Positions 8,843 to 19,740 of a DNA stretch of 64,000 nt are shown piece by piece. Below the pieces are notes generated by a model. That model did not search any database and was not told the origin of the DNA. It was given only the letters and a program-made list of their open reading frames with translations. The position numbers and the translations under genes are program-made. This DNA comes from Pseudoips prasinana. Its lineage: Eukaryota; Arthropoda; Insecta; Lepidoptera; Nolidae. Location: positions 6,324,001 to 6,388,000 of the forward strand of contig OX621266.1 in assembly GCA_951640165.1 (NCBI GenBank). The letters are read 5' to 3'. How positions within the stretch are numbered: the stretch's first letter is position 1; each line of letters starts with the position of its first letter.

Positions 8843-10742
8843 CTACTTCTTCATATCATAATTTAATAACACTGTATCGAAAAATTGTGCAGGAGGCAAT
8901 TGACTACCATTGTGCCATGCCCAACCAAGATACCATATTATGCTCATGGTGTGGGCACAGCAACCAACCATTCTTTTTCCAATGATACATGTGCAATAGT
9001 TTTGAATATTAGCATTCCTTCCACTAAGTGAAGTGTCAACTAGGATGTAAACGAAATACTACTAATCAACTTATAATTAACTTAAAATACAATAACATCC
9101 AAGTTGAGCCTGATGTCGACAGCTCTTGCTGTAGGTTACCGTCCACCTCTCTACATACTTCTATGATATATAAGCCATTTTCTCTCACATGCTCCCCATA
9201 TTAAAAATGGGCCTGTTTAATTTGGTATGTGCTTGTATGTGTTAGTTCAGGAAATTCGCCAACATTATTTGTATCTACATCAATTGCTTAGAATTATAAT
9301 TTTAACTGTTACTGTGTTTCTTTCATGTCTGCGACATCCTTCCACAAAACATCAACTTTCAGTTGCCACAGCTCTAAAGTAGTCAGGTAAAACAATAAGA
9401 GGTACAACAGTTGGTGCCCTTGGTGCAGAATTAGTTTCTAGCCTTGTTGAAGGTTCTTCTACATGAGGAATGTCCTCACTATCTGGCTCATCAACAGCTG
9501 ATGAACATGCACGAGATATTGACAGCCCTGTACTGAAATGCTGAGATGCTCTAATGGCTCGCACCCAACAAGAATGACATACAGCGCTTGAAGCACCCAC
9601 CTGAAAATAATTTATCTACATATTAACCAGTGGCACCTATGATATGTGATGTGTTATTGCCCAATTTGAAAGATTGATCTAAAGAAATCTTGTGAATGCG
9701 TAATGCTGATGTAGGAGCTTGATAATTATCAAACCATCTTTCTTATTCACTTAAATGATTATACATACCATAAAACATTTTTATGCCCTTATTATCAAAA
9801 CAAAGCTAAAGTATTGTTATACTAACATAGACACAAGATTATGTCCCTGAAAGCACAGGTGTAACTTTACACCCACATCTTGCCATCTATGTTTAAGTTC
9901 TACATAACAAGGGTGAGCCTATTGCCACTTACCAGGCACATTTCTAGATTCTCCTGCTACTGAGATTATGAATGGACAAATCCAATAAAACTATGGCCTA
10001 AACAATAGACCATGATGGCAGTCAAAACTAAAGTATGCTATTAAAAACCATAAATAAGATTAATATACTAACCGTGTCTGGTAGGATCCATTCTTTTATA
10101 ACTTTGTGTATTCTGCATTCTTACACTGTACCAGTCTTAAGTTGGTGGCAACAATCTCTTCTCAGAAGCAAATGTCCACAATGAATACACACTTGTTGGT
10201 GTCATGTGTATGTCTGTTCACTCTTTTGTGGTATATTTCTATCACAAGATACAGCATTGGCATTATTCCAGCAGGCTCGGCAAATAAAGTCATTTTCATT
10301 AACCTGAAGAAGCAAACAATTATTATTTGACTATTACTATTATCTAAGAAGCACAATTGGTTAAATATAAGTAGCTTTATTCTGATTCCACTGCAGGGAC
10401 ACCTTTCTCCTCTCTGAGAGATGGAATTGATAGGTTGTAATTAACAGGTTCTGTCTGTATTAGTGTAGTGCAGGAAAGGCTGGTAGGTATTAGTGGTGTA
10501 ATATATCTTCGAATATCAATATGCACATTTTGGTTTCATATTATTCAAAATACAACCATCAACACGCAACTGAACATAGGCGATTACACTGTTTACATAA
10601 ATATCAGATACTAACCTTTTCGAGGCGGGAGCCATTCCTGTTCCATTCCTGAAAGTATAACTTCATTTTCCAATCTACGCCTTCCTATTGTGTTGCAGCG
10701 ATCCGTTGCTATTCCACAATTAATGCACAGGCTCACGATCAT
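8843..10742 (-). pseudogene. Decayed multi-exon gene with C-x2-C-W motifs and a transposase-like C-terminus
   Basis: Several minus-strand exon-like segments line up. 10,742-10,616 reads MIVSLCINCGIATDRC... and ends at a GTTAGT donor. 10,303-10,073 follows a TTCTTCAG acceptor and contains NDFICRACWNNA, a stop codon, then CIHCGHLLLRRDCC. 9,600 to about 9,280 follows TTTTCAG and contains SSAVCHSCWVRA and, after an in-frame TGA, CFVEGCRRHERNTV. The last segment, about 9,060-8,843, reads YCTCIIGKRMVGCCAH then MSIIWYLGWAWHN and ends in TAG. Repeated C-x2-C-W modules followed by a GKR-x-VGCCAH-type end suggest the zinc-binding N-terminus and extreme C-terminus of a DDE transposase or a gene derived from one. 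The catalytic core is not recognisable, and stops and frame breaks make it a pseudogene. Family assignment is tentative. Confidence 0.5.
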
Positions 10743-10771
10743 GATGTCGTTATGAATCAACCAGTCCAGTT

Positions 10772-10803
10772 CCTTTGCTTAAAATCCAGATTTTAAGCAA
10801 AGG
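10772..10803. repeat. Perfect 15-bp palindrome
   Basis: CCTTTGCTTAAAATC is followed after CA by its exact reverse complement. It sits next to the RT scrap and may mark an insertion end or a hairpin. Confidence 0.8.
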
Positions 10804-10814
10804 TCAGCAGGAGT

Positions 10815-10979
10815 GGCAGAGTCTTTACCGACCATAGCTCATTCCTCAACACTCTTTCGTAGGCCTTTTCTAAGTCTACGAAGGCACAGTAGACCTTTTG
10901 GCTTTTGCCCAAAAACTTCTCTACTATGCTTTGTAGAGAAAAGACCTGATCCGTGCATCCCATTCCTCTTCGAAAACCC
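10815..10979 (-). pseudogene. Small non-LTR RT fragment
   Basis: About 55 residues on the minus strand read GFRRGMGCTDQVFSLQSI, then KVYCAFVDLEKAYERV. This is the region just before and through RT motif A (F-x-D-L-x-K-A-Y). Both sides are truncated, the upstream side by the MITE at 10,980. It is not functional. Confidence 0.75.
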
Positions 10980-11190
10980 GTCATGTGTAAAATTGTATTA
11001 AAATAGAAAATAACGCATTCTAAATAATAAACGTTAAATGTCGTTTCTTTTGGAAAGAAAGCAACGCATTGTTTTATTTTAAATGCCAACGATGTCCTAT
11101 GAATAGGTATAAAATATAGTTATATTAGACATTTAACGTTTATGATTTAGAATGCGTTATTTTCTATTGTAATACAATTTTACACATGAC
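10980..11190. mobile_element. MITE with about 63-bp terminal inverted repeats
   Basis: The left arm at 10,980-11,042 starts GTCATGTGTAAAATTG. The right arm at 11,128-11,190 is its near-perfect reverse complement, with about three mismatches. The 85 bp between them has no ORF. The flanks do not show a clear target-site duplication. Confidence 0.85.
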
Positions 11191-11587
11191 AGTATAATTT
11201 GACATGACATGATAAAGAAAAGAAAATAATATATTTCTTTATCTATGCCATGCACCTAAGGTTTAATTAAAGAAATACTCTTTCTTTACATGATGATGAA
11301 GAATATATGCCTGTGTTATGAGTTTTCGCTCTTCTATAATCAAATATACGAATATTCTTACCGAAACAAATGAGGATTGATTTTAGATTTTGAAGGACGT
11401 TCGAACGATTTTAAGCCTTAACACGTGTCAGTTATAACCTTGACGTGGAATAAGAAAATACCTGTATTATTTATTTTCCCTTTTTACACGAACACTCAAC
11501 GGCAAATAAGGTAAAATATGTATTATATTATTTTTTAAATAATAGGTACACTTTACTGCTTCAAATAATTTACAATCATCAAAAAGG

Positions 11588-11790
11588 ACTGCACGTATGG
11601 CGCAGCGGCCTAGACATTCGCCTCGCCGCTTCGTGTCACGGGTTCGAGTCCCGCGCCGGACAACTATTCGTGAGACTCATTAATAGTTGTTCTGAGTCTG
11701 AATATTATTTGAGTCCGCCTATTACATGTTTGTAAAGTACCACGTGACACAGGGATTAGATACCCTAGTGGGGGAGTTGTCTTTACCACC
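11588..11790 (+). repeat. tRNA-derived SINE
   Basis: The head carries a pol III A box (TGGCGCAGCGG at about 11,599) and B box (GGTTCGAGTCC at 11,641). The body has GTTCTGAGTCTGAATATT and ends with the CACAGGGATTAGAT block shared with the copy at 30,536. It lacks a foldable full tRNA cloverleaf and is not a tRNA gene. Confidence 0.8.
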
Positions 11791-11821
11791 AGGCCTTACA
11801 CTGAAACTAGAAAAACACACT

Positions 11822-12629
11822 TCACATTATATGTCTTATGAAAATATGATTTTTCAACATATAAGCATCGCGGAAACTAGTAGGACACAATTGACAGTTA
11901 TAACGTTTTATATCTAAGTGTACACGAATGTGGTGGTTCAAGTCACCGATTTTATTGAAACTTCTTTCACAGAAACCGCATCTATAAGGTTTTTCACCCG
12001 TGTGAGTGCGAATGTGTTTCACCAAGTGACCCCTAGCGTTAAAGCTTCTCTGACAAGTATTACATTCAAAACGTTTTTTTCCAGTGTGAATCGCTTTATG
12101 TTTAGCCAACGCATATTTCGTCTTAAAACTATTTAGACATATAAGACATTTAAATGGCCTATTATAGCGTGTGTCACCATATTATTCTCCATCTGACTCT
12201 TGAACTTAAACTGAATCTGACAAACATTACACTTAAAAAGTTTATCGTCAGTATGAGAACGGATGTGTGCTACCAAACTATTTATATAATTAAATCCTAA
12301 ATGACATATGTCACATATAAATTGCATTTTATGGTAATCATTGCAGAAGTTCTGATCTAACTCGCGTTTGGTCAGACGTGTACACGCAACATAACAATTC
12401 AGATTGCCGTATTCACTATAGAGAGATGACAGTTTTGGCTCAATTTTATTAGCCTTCACTACTTTGGAATCCAATTTTATCTCCGAATCGTCCTTGCAAA
12501 TTTCACTTACAGCAGGTTTTATTTTAGCAAGAGATGTACTTAGTTTTACTGCTACTTTAAAAATTTCTGGTTCATAGTTGGAGATTTTCATCGTCGTATC
12601 CTGGCTTGATGTGTTGACAACAGGTACTT
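11822..12629 (-). pseudogene. C2H2 zinc-finger exon with a frameshift (copy 1)
   Basis: The exon starts at 12,629 after a pyrimidine-rich acceptor (TTTTGTTATAG); the upstream hydrophobic frame is intron. A polar region of about 100 residues leads to six C2H2-type fingers. Finger 1 is FICDICHLGF...HIRSH. Finger 2 (FKCNVCQIQF...) has Asn at the first His position. The frame then breaks at about 12,160 by a one-base loss (or two-base gain), so the first frame ends in GHLNVLYV. In the shifted frame FKCLICLNSFKTKY opens finger 3, followed by FECNTCQRSF, YRCGFCERSF and YNCQLCPTSF, with TGEKPY-type linkers, to the stop at 11,822. Intact, it would be a DNA-binding transcription factor. The same frameshift is present in the copy at 21,997-22,577. 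Confidence 0.85.
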
Positions 12630-13688
12630 CTATAACAAAAGAACAGATAAATAATAAAAAAATAAAATTGACTACCATAAACAGGCAAACATGTATGAAG
12701 AATATAATGACAGTAAATCTAAGCAAAAGTCAAACAGAAAATATAATGACAGTAAATCTAAACATATAGTCCGGAAAACGGATGGACACCAATATGTGTT
12801 GGGGGAGACAAAAGATATCATCACGGCAACAGAATTAGCTTCTCAGATAATGTTTACTTATCAGCAACAATTAATCTGGGACTCTCTGGTACTCTTATAT
12901 CTATTGGAAATGCCAAATTAATAACGTTTGAATAGCTGCTTATGTTGCGGAATGGTATTTACATAAAATAGTCTCTAAACTCACAAGGCGTAACGTTCTA
13001 GCCGCATGTCTTATATCCTAAGGTCCTACTGTTGGGTGGATCCGAATGGCTGCCTACGGACGCACTTTAGATACTGTAGGATCATATTCAATATAATGTT
13101 AACAAGAGAATATAACATTATGGAGACGTAAAAATTGAGAGTTGGTGAGGTTGTAGGGGGGTAATTTTTAGATCTACTGAACCAATTTTGAACACTTTTA
13201 CCAATAATAAGCCACGTTATTTATGAGTATCATAGGATATATATTTAATCACAAGTTAAAATGTTTACCGACCAACAAGTAGGTAATGTGGAATAAAACG
13301 AATTAATCAGGACCATTGAGGCTATATACATTGACTGTAAACGCCAAATAAGTAATTATAAATGTGAAACACATTTATTACTAGAGGAAAATCGTCAAGA
13401 ATTTAAAAGGTACTTGTGTAAAGATGGCCTACGGCAATCACGAATTTCATTAAGATTTCCTCAAAGCAAACTGTCCGAACATTGAATGGGGTCGGAGGAA
13501 AATGTAGGAAATCAAGGATACAGACAGTATGTGTAGATTGGACTGAGTGCTTGAATCCGAATGACATCTGAGATGGATGACAAAGTAACAGATCTAAATC
13601 CAAAAGAGCACGTGTATCACCCCAACCTTTGGCCTCCTATTTCTGTCAGTAGTTCAATACGTTATTTTAAAAATTCATCACTCACTCA
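12630..13688. other. Non-coding part of the duplicated block
   Basis: This is presumed intron or upstream flank of the zinc-finger exon. A 22-24 bp motif (AATATAATGACAGTAAATCT) is repeated in tandem at about 12,700-12,765. Frames here are short and give no recognisable protein. Confidence 0.5.
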
Positions 13689-14098
13689 TCTATATATATA
13701 AAAGCAGAAACTGACTGACTGGTCGATCAACGCACAGCTGAAACCACTGGGTCTAGAATCATGGAATTTTGCACAAAAATTCCTTAAGTGAAGTAGGTGC
13801 ACTGAGAAAGGATTCTGGAAAATTTTACCCCTAACGGGGTGAAAATGGGTGGTAATGTTTGTATGGAACAACGTGTTTTCTTAGTCTGATCAACTTCAAA
13901 CTTGGCAGTTATATGCATATGTCACGTTATACGTATATTTTGTAAAAGGAGGGTGTCTGTGTGTGAGTGTGTATTTATTAAAACTTATAATTTAAGATTT
14001 TTTTTATATACCCCTACCTATAAATGCTAATTTATGGAGTGGATGTATGGATGTTTGTTACTATTTCACGCAAAAACAGCTGAAGTGATTTGGATACA
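13689..14098 (+). repeat. Helitron-like repeat fragment
   Basis: The repeat starts TCTATATATATAAAAGC right after an A, the form of a Helitron 5' end. The body wording (GGATGTATGGATGTTTG, TTTCACGCAAAAACAGC) recurs at 7,868 and 23,638. No CTRR 3' end or hairpin is found before the 1.42 kb repeat begins, so it is truncated. Confidence 0.5.
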
Positions 14099-15521
14099 TT
14101 TGGGGCACAGATAGTTAATTACCTGGATACTTTTTATTCCGCAAGTACTTCCACGCGCTTCATTAACACGTAAACGAAACATATTGAGAGAAGTAGACAA
14201 TGTATTAGGAATCACTTTTTTTACCAAAACAAATGATTTTTTCGAAGTGAAGTCTTCTTTAGCGGCACTGTGTTCTTTTTAAGGATAGGTAAAAATTGTT
14301 AAACTCTCGTCAGGACATGTGACCTGATCGATAGTATATTCGTAAGATGGGGGGAGAGTAGACCGCCAGCGCGGTATATCGCACTAAACTGGCAACCCTG
14401 TAGCCACCAATATTTTTATTTACTTTTTACAACGCCCGCACTAGGCCAGGTATATTAAAACTCATCTATATGAAACTTTTAATCGTTCTAAATCTAGTAT
14501 TTTTCAGAGAAGTGGTTAATAATAATTTGACGAGATACAATTTAAAATTGATCACACTTCTTTGTTGTCTCACCTAATTGTTTACTGAGTACTAACAACT
14601 TATCTTAGTATCATTACTAAAGGATGGTAAAATAATTATTTCCGATGTCATTAAATAATTTAATGAAATCGTATTGACATTTTTGAAATGAAATCTTTAG
14701 CGGCGTTGTGCACTTTTTTGCTTAATTATGTTAGGCCTGAAACGGAACCCTTATAGATTCGTCATGTCTGTTTGTCTGTCCGTCCGTATGTCACAGCCAC
14801 TTTTTTCCGAAACTATAAGAGCTGTACTGTTGAAACTTGGTAAGTAGATGTATTCTGTGAACCGCATTAAGATTTTCACACCAAAATGGAAAAATAATTA
14901 TAATTTTGGGGGTATACATAGAACTGAAACTCAAAAAAAAATTTTTCATCGTACCCATACATGTAGGGTATCTATGGATAGGTCTTCAAAAATAATATTG
15001 AAGTTCCTAATATAATTTTTTCTAAAATGAATAGTTTGCGCGAGAGACACTTCCAAAGTGGAAAAACGAGTGTCCCCCCCCCCCCCCCACCCCTGTAACT
15101 TCTAAAATAAGAGAATGATAAAACTGAAAAAAAATATGATGTACATTACCATGTAAACTAACAACGAAAATTGGTTTGAACGAGATCTAGTAAGTAGTTT
15201 TTTTTTTAATGCGTCATAAATCGTAAACCGCAATTGACCTTTCATTTAATCAACTGCTGCGGAACCCTTCATGGGCGAGTCCGACTCGCACTTGGCCAGT
15301 TATTTAATGTATTCCCACCATAGGGAGGGAAGCATCTTCCACTCGCTACACGGATCAAATTCAAAACAGTACTTTCGGAGTAAAAGAACGAAAAAATAGT
15401 TTTCACTTCCATCGGCAGTCCCCAAAGATGTGTGTTTTTTAAACTGGGACATTATTCACGCACGGCCATCTGATCCAAAACTAAGCAGGGCTTGTACTAT
15501 AATGCTTGTACTATAAACCAG
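14099..15521 (+). repeat. 1.42 kb repeat, copy 1
   Basis: The repeat starts TTTGGGGCACAGATAG and ends ATGCTTGTACTATAAACCAG. Near-identical copies are at 17,844-19,269 and 24,050-25,470, and each is followed at once by a 526 bp unit. A poly-C family repeat occupies 14,737-15,306, and the last 90 bp resemble the 3' part of the SINE at 31,399. There is no ORF of note and no clear terminal inverted repeat. Confidence 0.85.
14737..15306 (+). repeat. Poly-C family dispersed repeat, copy 2
   Basis: This full-length copy starts CGGAACCCTTATAGATTCG with CTGTCCGTCCGTATGTCAC, contains a run of about 17 C near 15,072, and ends CGAGTCCGACTCGCACTTGG. Confidence 0.8.
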
Positions 15522-16733
15522 AAGTGTGGTTTTCATTATTATACACATATATATTTCTAAAATCGACTCTAAACAATAGTGTTTGTGTATTTTGTACTGA
15601 AAACATAGTTTTTGGTCAATTACTTATTATTTTTACAAAGTGTATATAGCTTTTATAATTGTACTATCAAAAACTCAAGAAAACGCATCCGCCAACTCCC
15701 TATTTGCGGTTGTAAGACACATGATCTTTGAGTTATTTGGTATAAAGCCTAATTTTCTACTACAAATTATATTTTAGTGATATCTAATTAGTTTTCTACT
15801 GTACCCTAGTCTGTTTATTTACTTACCTGTTAGCTCTTGTCGAGACGCATCCAACGACATCACACACACGGTGATCGCACCAGTATTTCATAAGATATTC
15901 GCAAGTTTAGTATTTTCATCACCCGAACCGAGGTTACGAGGCGGGTAGTTTTTGCCCATACATTACGTATATCTCTATCCACAAACATACGATTCCAATA
16001 ATTCTTTTTGTGTCTTTCGTTTAATATTAGCCCTCCTATATATGAAATAATTTCGTTTTCATTATAATACACATATATATTTCTAAAATCGACTCTAAAC
16101 AATAGTTTTTGTGTATTTTGTACTGAAAACATAGTTTTGGTCAATTACTTATTATTTTTACATAGTGTATATAGCTTTTCTAATTGTAATATCAAAAACT
16201 CAAGAAAAAGCTCCCGCCAACACCCTATTTGCGGTTGTAAGACACATGATCTTTGAGTTATTTGGTATAAAGCCTAATTTTCTACTACAAATTATATTTT
16301 AGTGATATCTAATTAGTTTTCTACTGTACCCTAGTCTGTTTATTTACTTACCTGTTAGCTCTTGTCAAGACGCATCCAACGACACCGCATTCACGGTGAT
16401 CGCACTAGTATTTCATAAGATATTTGCAAGTTTAGAATTTTCATCACCCAAACCGAGTTTACGAGGCGGGTAGTTTTTGCCCATACATTACGTATATCTC
16501 TATCCACAAACATACGATTCCAATCATTCTTTTTGTGTCTATCGTTTAATATTAGCCCCTTTATATATAAAGTAACTTCGTTTTCATTATTATACACATA
16601 TATATTTCTAATATCGACTCTAAACAATAGTTTTTGTGTATTTTGTACTGAAAACATAGTTTTTGGTCTATTACTTATTATTTTTACATAGTGTTTATAG
16701 CTTTTCTAATTGTAATATCAAAAACTCAACTCC
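15522..16733 (-). repeat. Tandem array of 526-bp units with a short ORF (array A)
   Basis: The marker ATCGACTC recurs at 15,562, 16,088 and 16,613, giving a period of 525-526 bp. Each complete unit has a minus-strand frame of 88-94 codons (15,860-16,144; 16,391-16,657) beginning MFSVQNTQKLLFRVD and containing NRMFVDRDIRNVWAKTTR. I do not recognise this product. The first unit is partial, starting at the end of the 1.42 kb repeat. The array is cut at 16,733 by a GC-rich LINE tail. Confidence 0.85.
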
Positions 16734-17096
16734 CCTCGGGGCCGCGGCGGCAGTGTGAGAAGTGTTCTCTACTGTCGCCACGTACAAGCGGCTCCGGGAT
16801 GACAGCGATCTGTTTGTGGCGCAGTCGCTGTGCCGTACTGGCAGGAGTCGGCAATAAGGGAGGGCAATCCAAAGGAGCCCTCCCAGGGTACGTGTCCCAA
16901 CCATCTAGGACATGGCGCAAAAGGGGGGTACCGGAGCAGCATACCCGCGTTCCCGGGACTTCCCCATCAGGCGCCAAGAGAAGTCCACGGCAGGAAGGTT
17001 TAGTCGGTGCAAGTCTGACATACCCACCCGCAGACACTTTTTGCGGGTGGCATGCATTAGCATTCCCCCTGCCTTATCAAAAAAAAAAAAAAAAGG
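16734..17096 (+). mobile_element. GC-rich non-LTR 3' end with poly(A)
   Basis: This GC-rich segment in AT-rich surroundings ends in 15 A. It contains GGCGCCAAGAGAAGTCCACG and CCCACCCGCAGACACTTTTTG, wording repeated at 43,735-43,895 (also with an A tail), and CAGGGTACGTGTCCC, which recurs in reverse at 36,062-36,165. The shared 3' wording and A tail point to a 5'-truncated retrotransposon 3' UTR. Frames inside it are not recognisable. It is flanked by 526-bp-unit sequence in opposite orientations. Confidence 0.7.
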
Positions 17097-17166
17097 GGTG
17101 TTGGCGGATGCGTTTCCTTGAGTTTTTGATATTAGAATTATAAAAGCTATATACACTGTGTAATAG
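17097..17166 (+). repeat. Inverted piece of the 526-bp unit
   Basis: GGTGTTGGCGGATGCG...TTGAGTTTTTGATATTAG is the reverse complement of the corresponding stretch of array A. The LINE tail therefore sits between inverted unit fragments. Confidence 0.8.
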
Positions 17167-17843
17167 CGTTGTCATATATTATCTATCAGGAACCTAGACA
17201 TCAGGAAGTTATAATGCTTTCTGTAATGGAAACCAACTCCAATGTTCAAGCAAGGGTCAATCAGGAGGCAATCAATTTCGGAGTCCAATATTCGAGCAGA
17301 GGTCAAATGATATAATAAATCTCGAGAAATACAGAAAAACATACGCAAAAATACGAAAAGCGAATGACATGACAATTGACAGACTGACATTTGACGTTTA
17401 TAAGTGCATTCCGTAACGCAATCGATTTTATCGATTATGTATTGTTTTTAATGTTTTTTAATTCAGCTTACATTCACAATACTTGATTCGACACATTTTT
17501 TATTACACATTTATTGGAATTCCTAAATAAATAATTAGACTATAACAATGAAGTCTTATTTAATTATTTGTATAAGTATTGATTTCCATTTAATCGATCA
17601 TATTTTTATGGTGAGCTCTATAGATGGATAACTAGCGTTTGTGAAGTTAGTAACATAGAATGAAATAAGTAGTGTAGCGGTTTACATAGGCTGTTTAAAA
17701 CAAAATATATTAAATTGCCTATTTTCTACACTTGGCCATTGTAATTAAGGCTAAGATTTCGGTGGATGATTTACGAAAAATAGACGGATTTTTTGGTACA
17801 TATCTGATTGATGTAACAGTTAGGCCTGAAATAGGGTATCTCC
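17167..17843. other. Non-coding stretch
   Basis: AT-rich with no gene or recognised repeat. The sequence changes abruptly to the second 1.42 kb repeat at 17,844. Confidence 0.5.
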
Positions 17844-19269
17844 TTTGGGGCACAGATAGTTAATTACCTGGATACTTTTTATTCCGCAAGTACTTCCACG
17901 CGCTTCATTAACACGTAAACGAAACATATTGAGAGAAGTAGACAATGTATTAGGAATCACTTTTTTTACCAAAACAAATGATTTTTTCGAAGTGAAGTCT
18001 TCTTTAGCGGCACTGTGTTCTTTTTAAGGATAGGTAAAAATTGTTAAACTCTCGTCAGGACATGTGACCTGATCGATAGTATATTCGTAAGATGGGGGGA
18101 GAGTAGACCGCCAGCGCGGTATATCGCACTAAACTGGCAACCCTGTAGCCACCAATATTTTTATTTACTTTTTACAACACCCGCACTAGGCCAGGTATAT
18201 TGAAACTCATCTATATGAAACTTTTAATCATTCTAAATCTAGTATTTTTCAGAGAAGTGGTTAATAATAATTTGACGAGATACAATTTAAAATTGATCAC
18301 ACTTCTTTGTTGTCTCACCTAATTGTTTACTGAGTACTAACAACTTATCTTAGTATCATTACTAAAGGATGGTAAAATAATTATTTCCGATGTCATTAAA
18401 TAATTTAATGAAATCGTATTGACATTTTTGAAATGAAATCTTTAGCGGCGTTGTGCACTTTTTTGCTTAATTATGTTAGGCCTGAAACGGAACCCTTATA
18501 GATTCGTCATGTCTGTCTGTCTGTCCGTCCGTATGTCACAGCCACTTTTTTCCGAAACTATAAGAGCTGTACTGTTGAAACTTGGTAAGTAGATGTATTC
18601 TGTGAACCGCATTAAGATTTTCACACCAAAATGGAAAAATAATTATAATTTTGGGGGTATACATAGAACTGAAACTCAAAAAAAAATTTTTCATCGTACC
18701 CATACATGTAGGGTATCTATGGATAGGTCTTCAAAAATAATATTGAAGTTCCTAATATCATTTTTTCTAAACTGAATGGTTTGCGCGAGAGACACTTCCA
18801 AAGTGGAAAAACGAGTGTCTCCCCCCCCCCCCCCCCCAGCCCTGTAACTTCTAAAATAAGAGAATGATAAAACTGAAAAAAATTATGATGTACATTACCA
18901 TGTAAACTAACAACGAAAATTGGTTTGAACGAGATCTAGTAAGTAGTTTTTTTTTAATGCGTCATAAATCGTAAACCGCAATTGACCTTTCATTTAATCA
19001 ACTGCTGCGGAACCCTTCATAGGCGAGTCCGACTCGCACTTGGCCAGTTATTTAATTTATTCCCACCATAGGGAGGGAAGCATCTTCCACTCGCTACACG
19101 GATCAAATTCAAAACAGTACTTTCGGAGTAAAAGAACGAAACAATAGTTTTCACTTCCATCGGCAGTCCCCAAAGATGTGTGTTTTTTAAACTGGGACAT
19201 TATTCACGCACGGCCATCTGATCTAAAACTAAGCAGGGCTTGTACTATAATGCTTGTACTATAAACCAG
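17844..19269 (+). repeat. 1.42 kb repeat, copy 2
   Basis: It has the same start and end as the copies at 14,099 and 24,050, without the upstream zinc-finger block. It contains a poly-C family repeat (18,479-19,050) with about 18 C near 18,821. Unlike the other two copies, it is followed by a 526-bp unit in reverse orientation. Confidence 0.9.
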
Positions 19270-19740
19270 GTAACAAATATCTAACGAAATACTGGTGCGA
19301 TCACCGTGTGTGCGGTGTCGTTGGATGCGTCTTGACGAGAGCTAACTGGTAAGTAAATAAACAGATTAGGGTACAGTAGAAAACTAATTAGATATCACTA
19401 AAAAACTATAATTTGTAGTAGAAAGTTAAGGTTTATACCAAAAAACTCAAAGATATATAGGTCTTACAACCGCAAATAGGGTATTGGCGGATGCGCTTTC
19501 TTGAGTTTTTGATATTAAAATTATAAAAGCTATATAAACTATGTAAAACTAATAAGTAATTGACCAAAAACTATGTTTTCAGTACAAAATACACAAATAC
19601 TATTGTTTAGAGTCGATATTAGAAATATATATGTATATTATAATGGAAACGAAGTTACTTTATATATAGGGGGGCTAATATTTAACGGTAGACACAAAAA
19701 GAATGATCGGAATCGTATGTTTTTGGTTTGAGATAAACGT
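19270..19740 (+). repeat. 526-bp unit in reverse orientation
   Basis: The unit reads on the plus strand here, with MFSVQNTQILLFRVD starting at about 19,577. The frame soon decays (a stop after FLV). Its left end directly abuts the 1.42 kb repeat. Confidence 0.8.

Larger units (their letters stand above)
12045..15521. repeat. Segmental duplication, copy 1
   Basis: This block matches 21,994-25,470 in the same orientation with only scattered single-base and small indel differences. It contains most of the zinc-finger exon, its upstream intron, a Helitron-like repeat and a 1.42 kb repeat. The matching starts at TTCTCTGACAAGTATT; in copy 2 a (TA)n microsatellite lies immediately to the left. Confidence 0.9.

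Noticed and set aside
9352..9600. Independent 82-residue protein
   Set aside because: It is preceded by a splice acceptor and continues after a stop in the same frame into CFVEGC wording, so it is treated as one exon of the decayed gene at 8,843-10,742.
11588..11665. tRNA gene
   Set aside because: Pol III boxes are present but no complete cloverleaf can be drawn, and the same head with attached body recurs as SINEs; the same holds for 30,536, 31,399, 36,605, 36,985, 43,435 and 61,650.
11750..11775. GGATTAGATACCCTAGT resembles a conserved small-subunit rRNA segment
   Set aside because: The same CACAGGGATTAGAT wording ends the SINE at 30,536; no other rRNA sequence surrounds it, so the match is incidental.
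16691..17143. Overlapping ORFs of 60-150 codons on both strands
   Set aside because: They arise from the GC-rich LINE 3' end and the adjoining repeat; none has a recognisable domain and all overlap each other.
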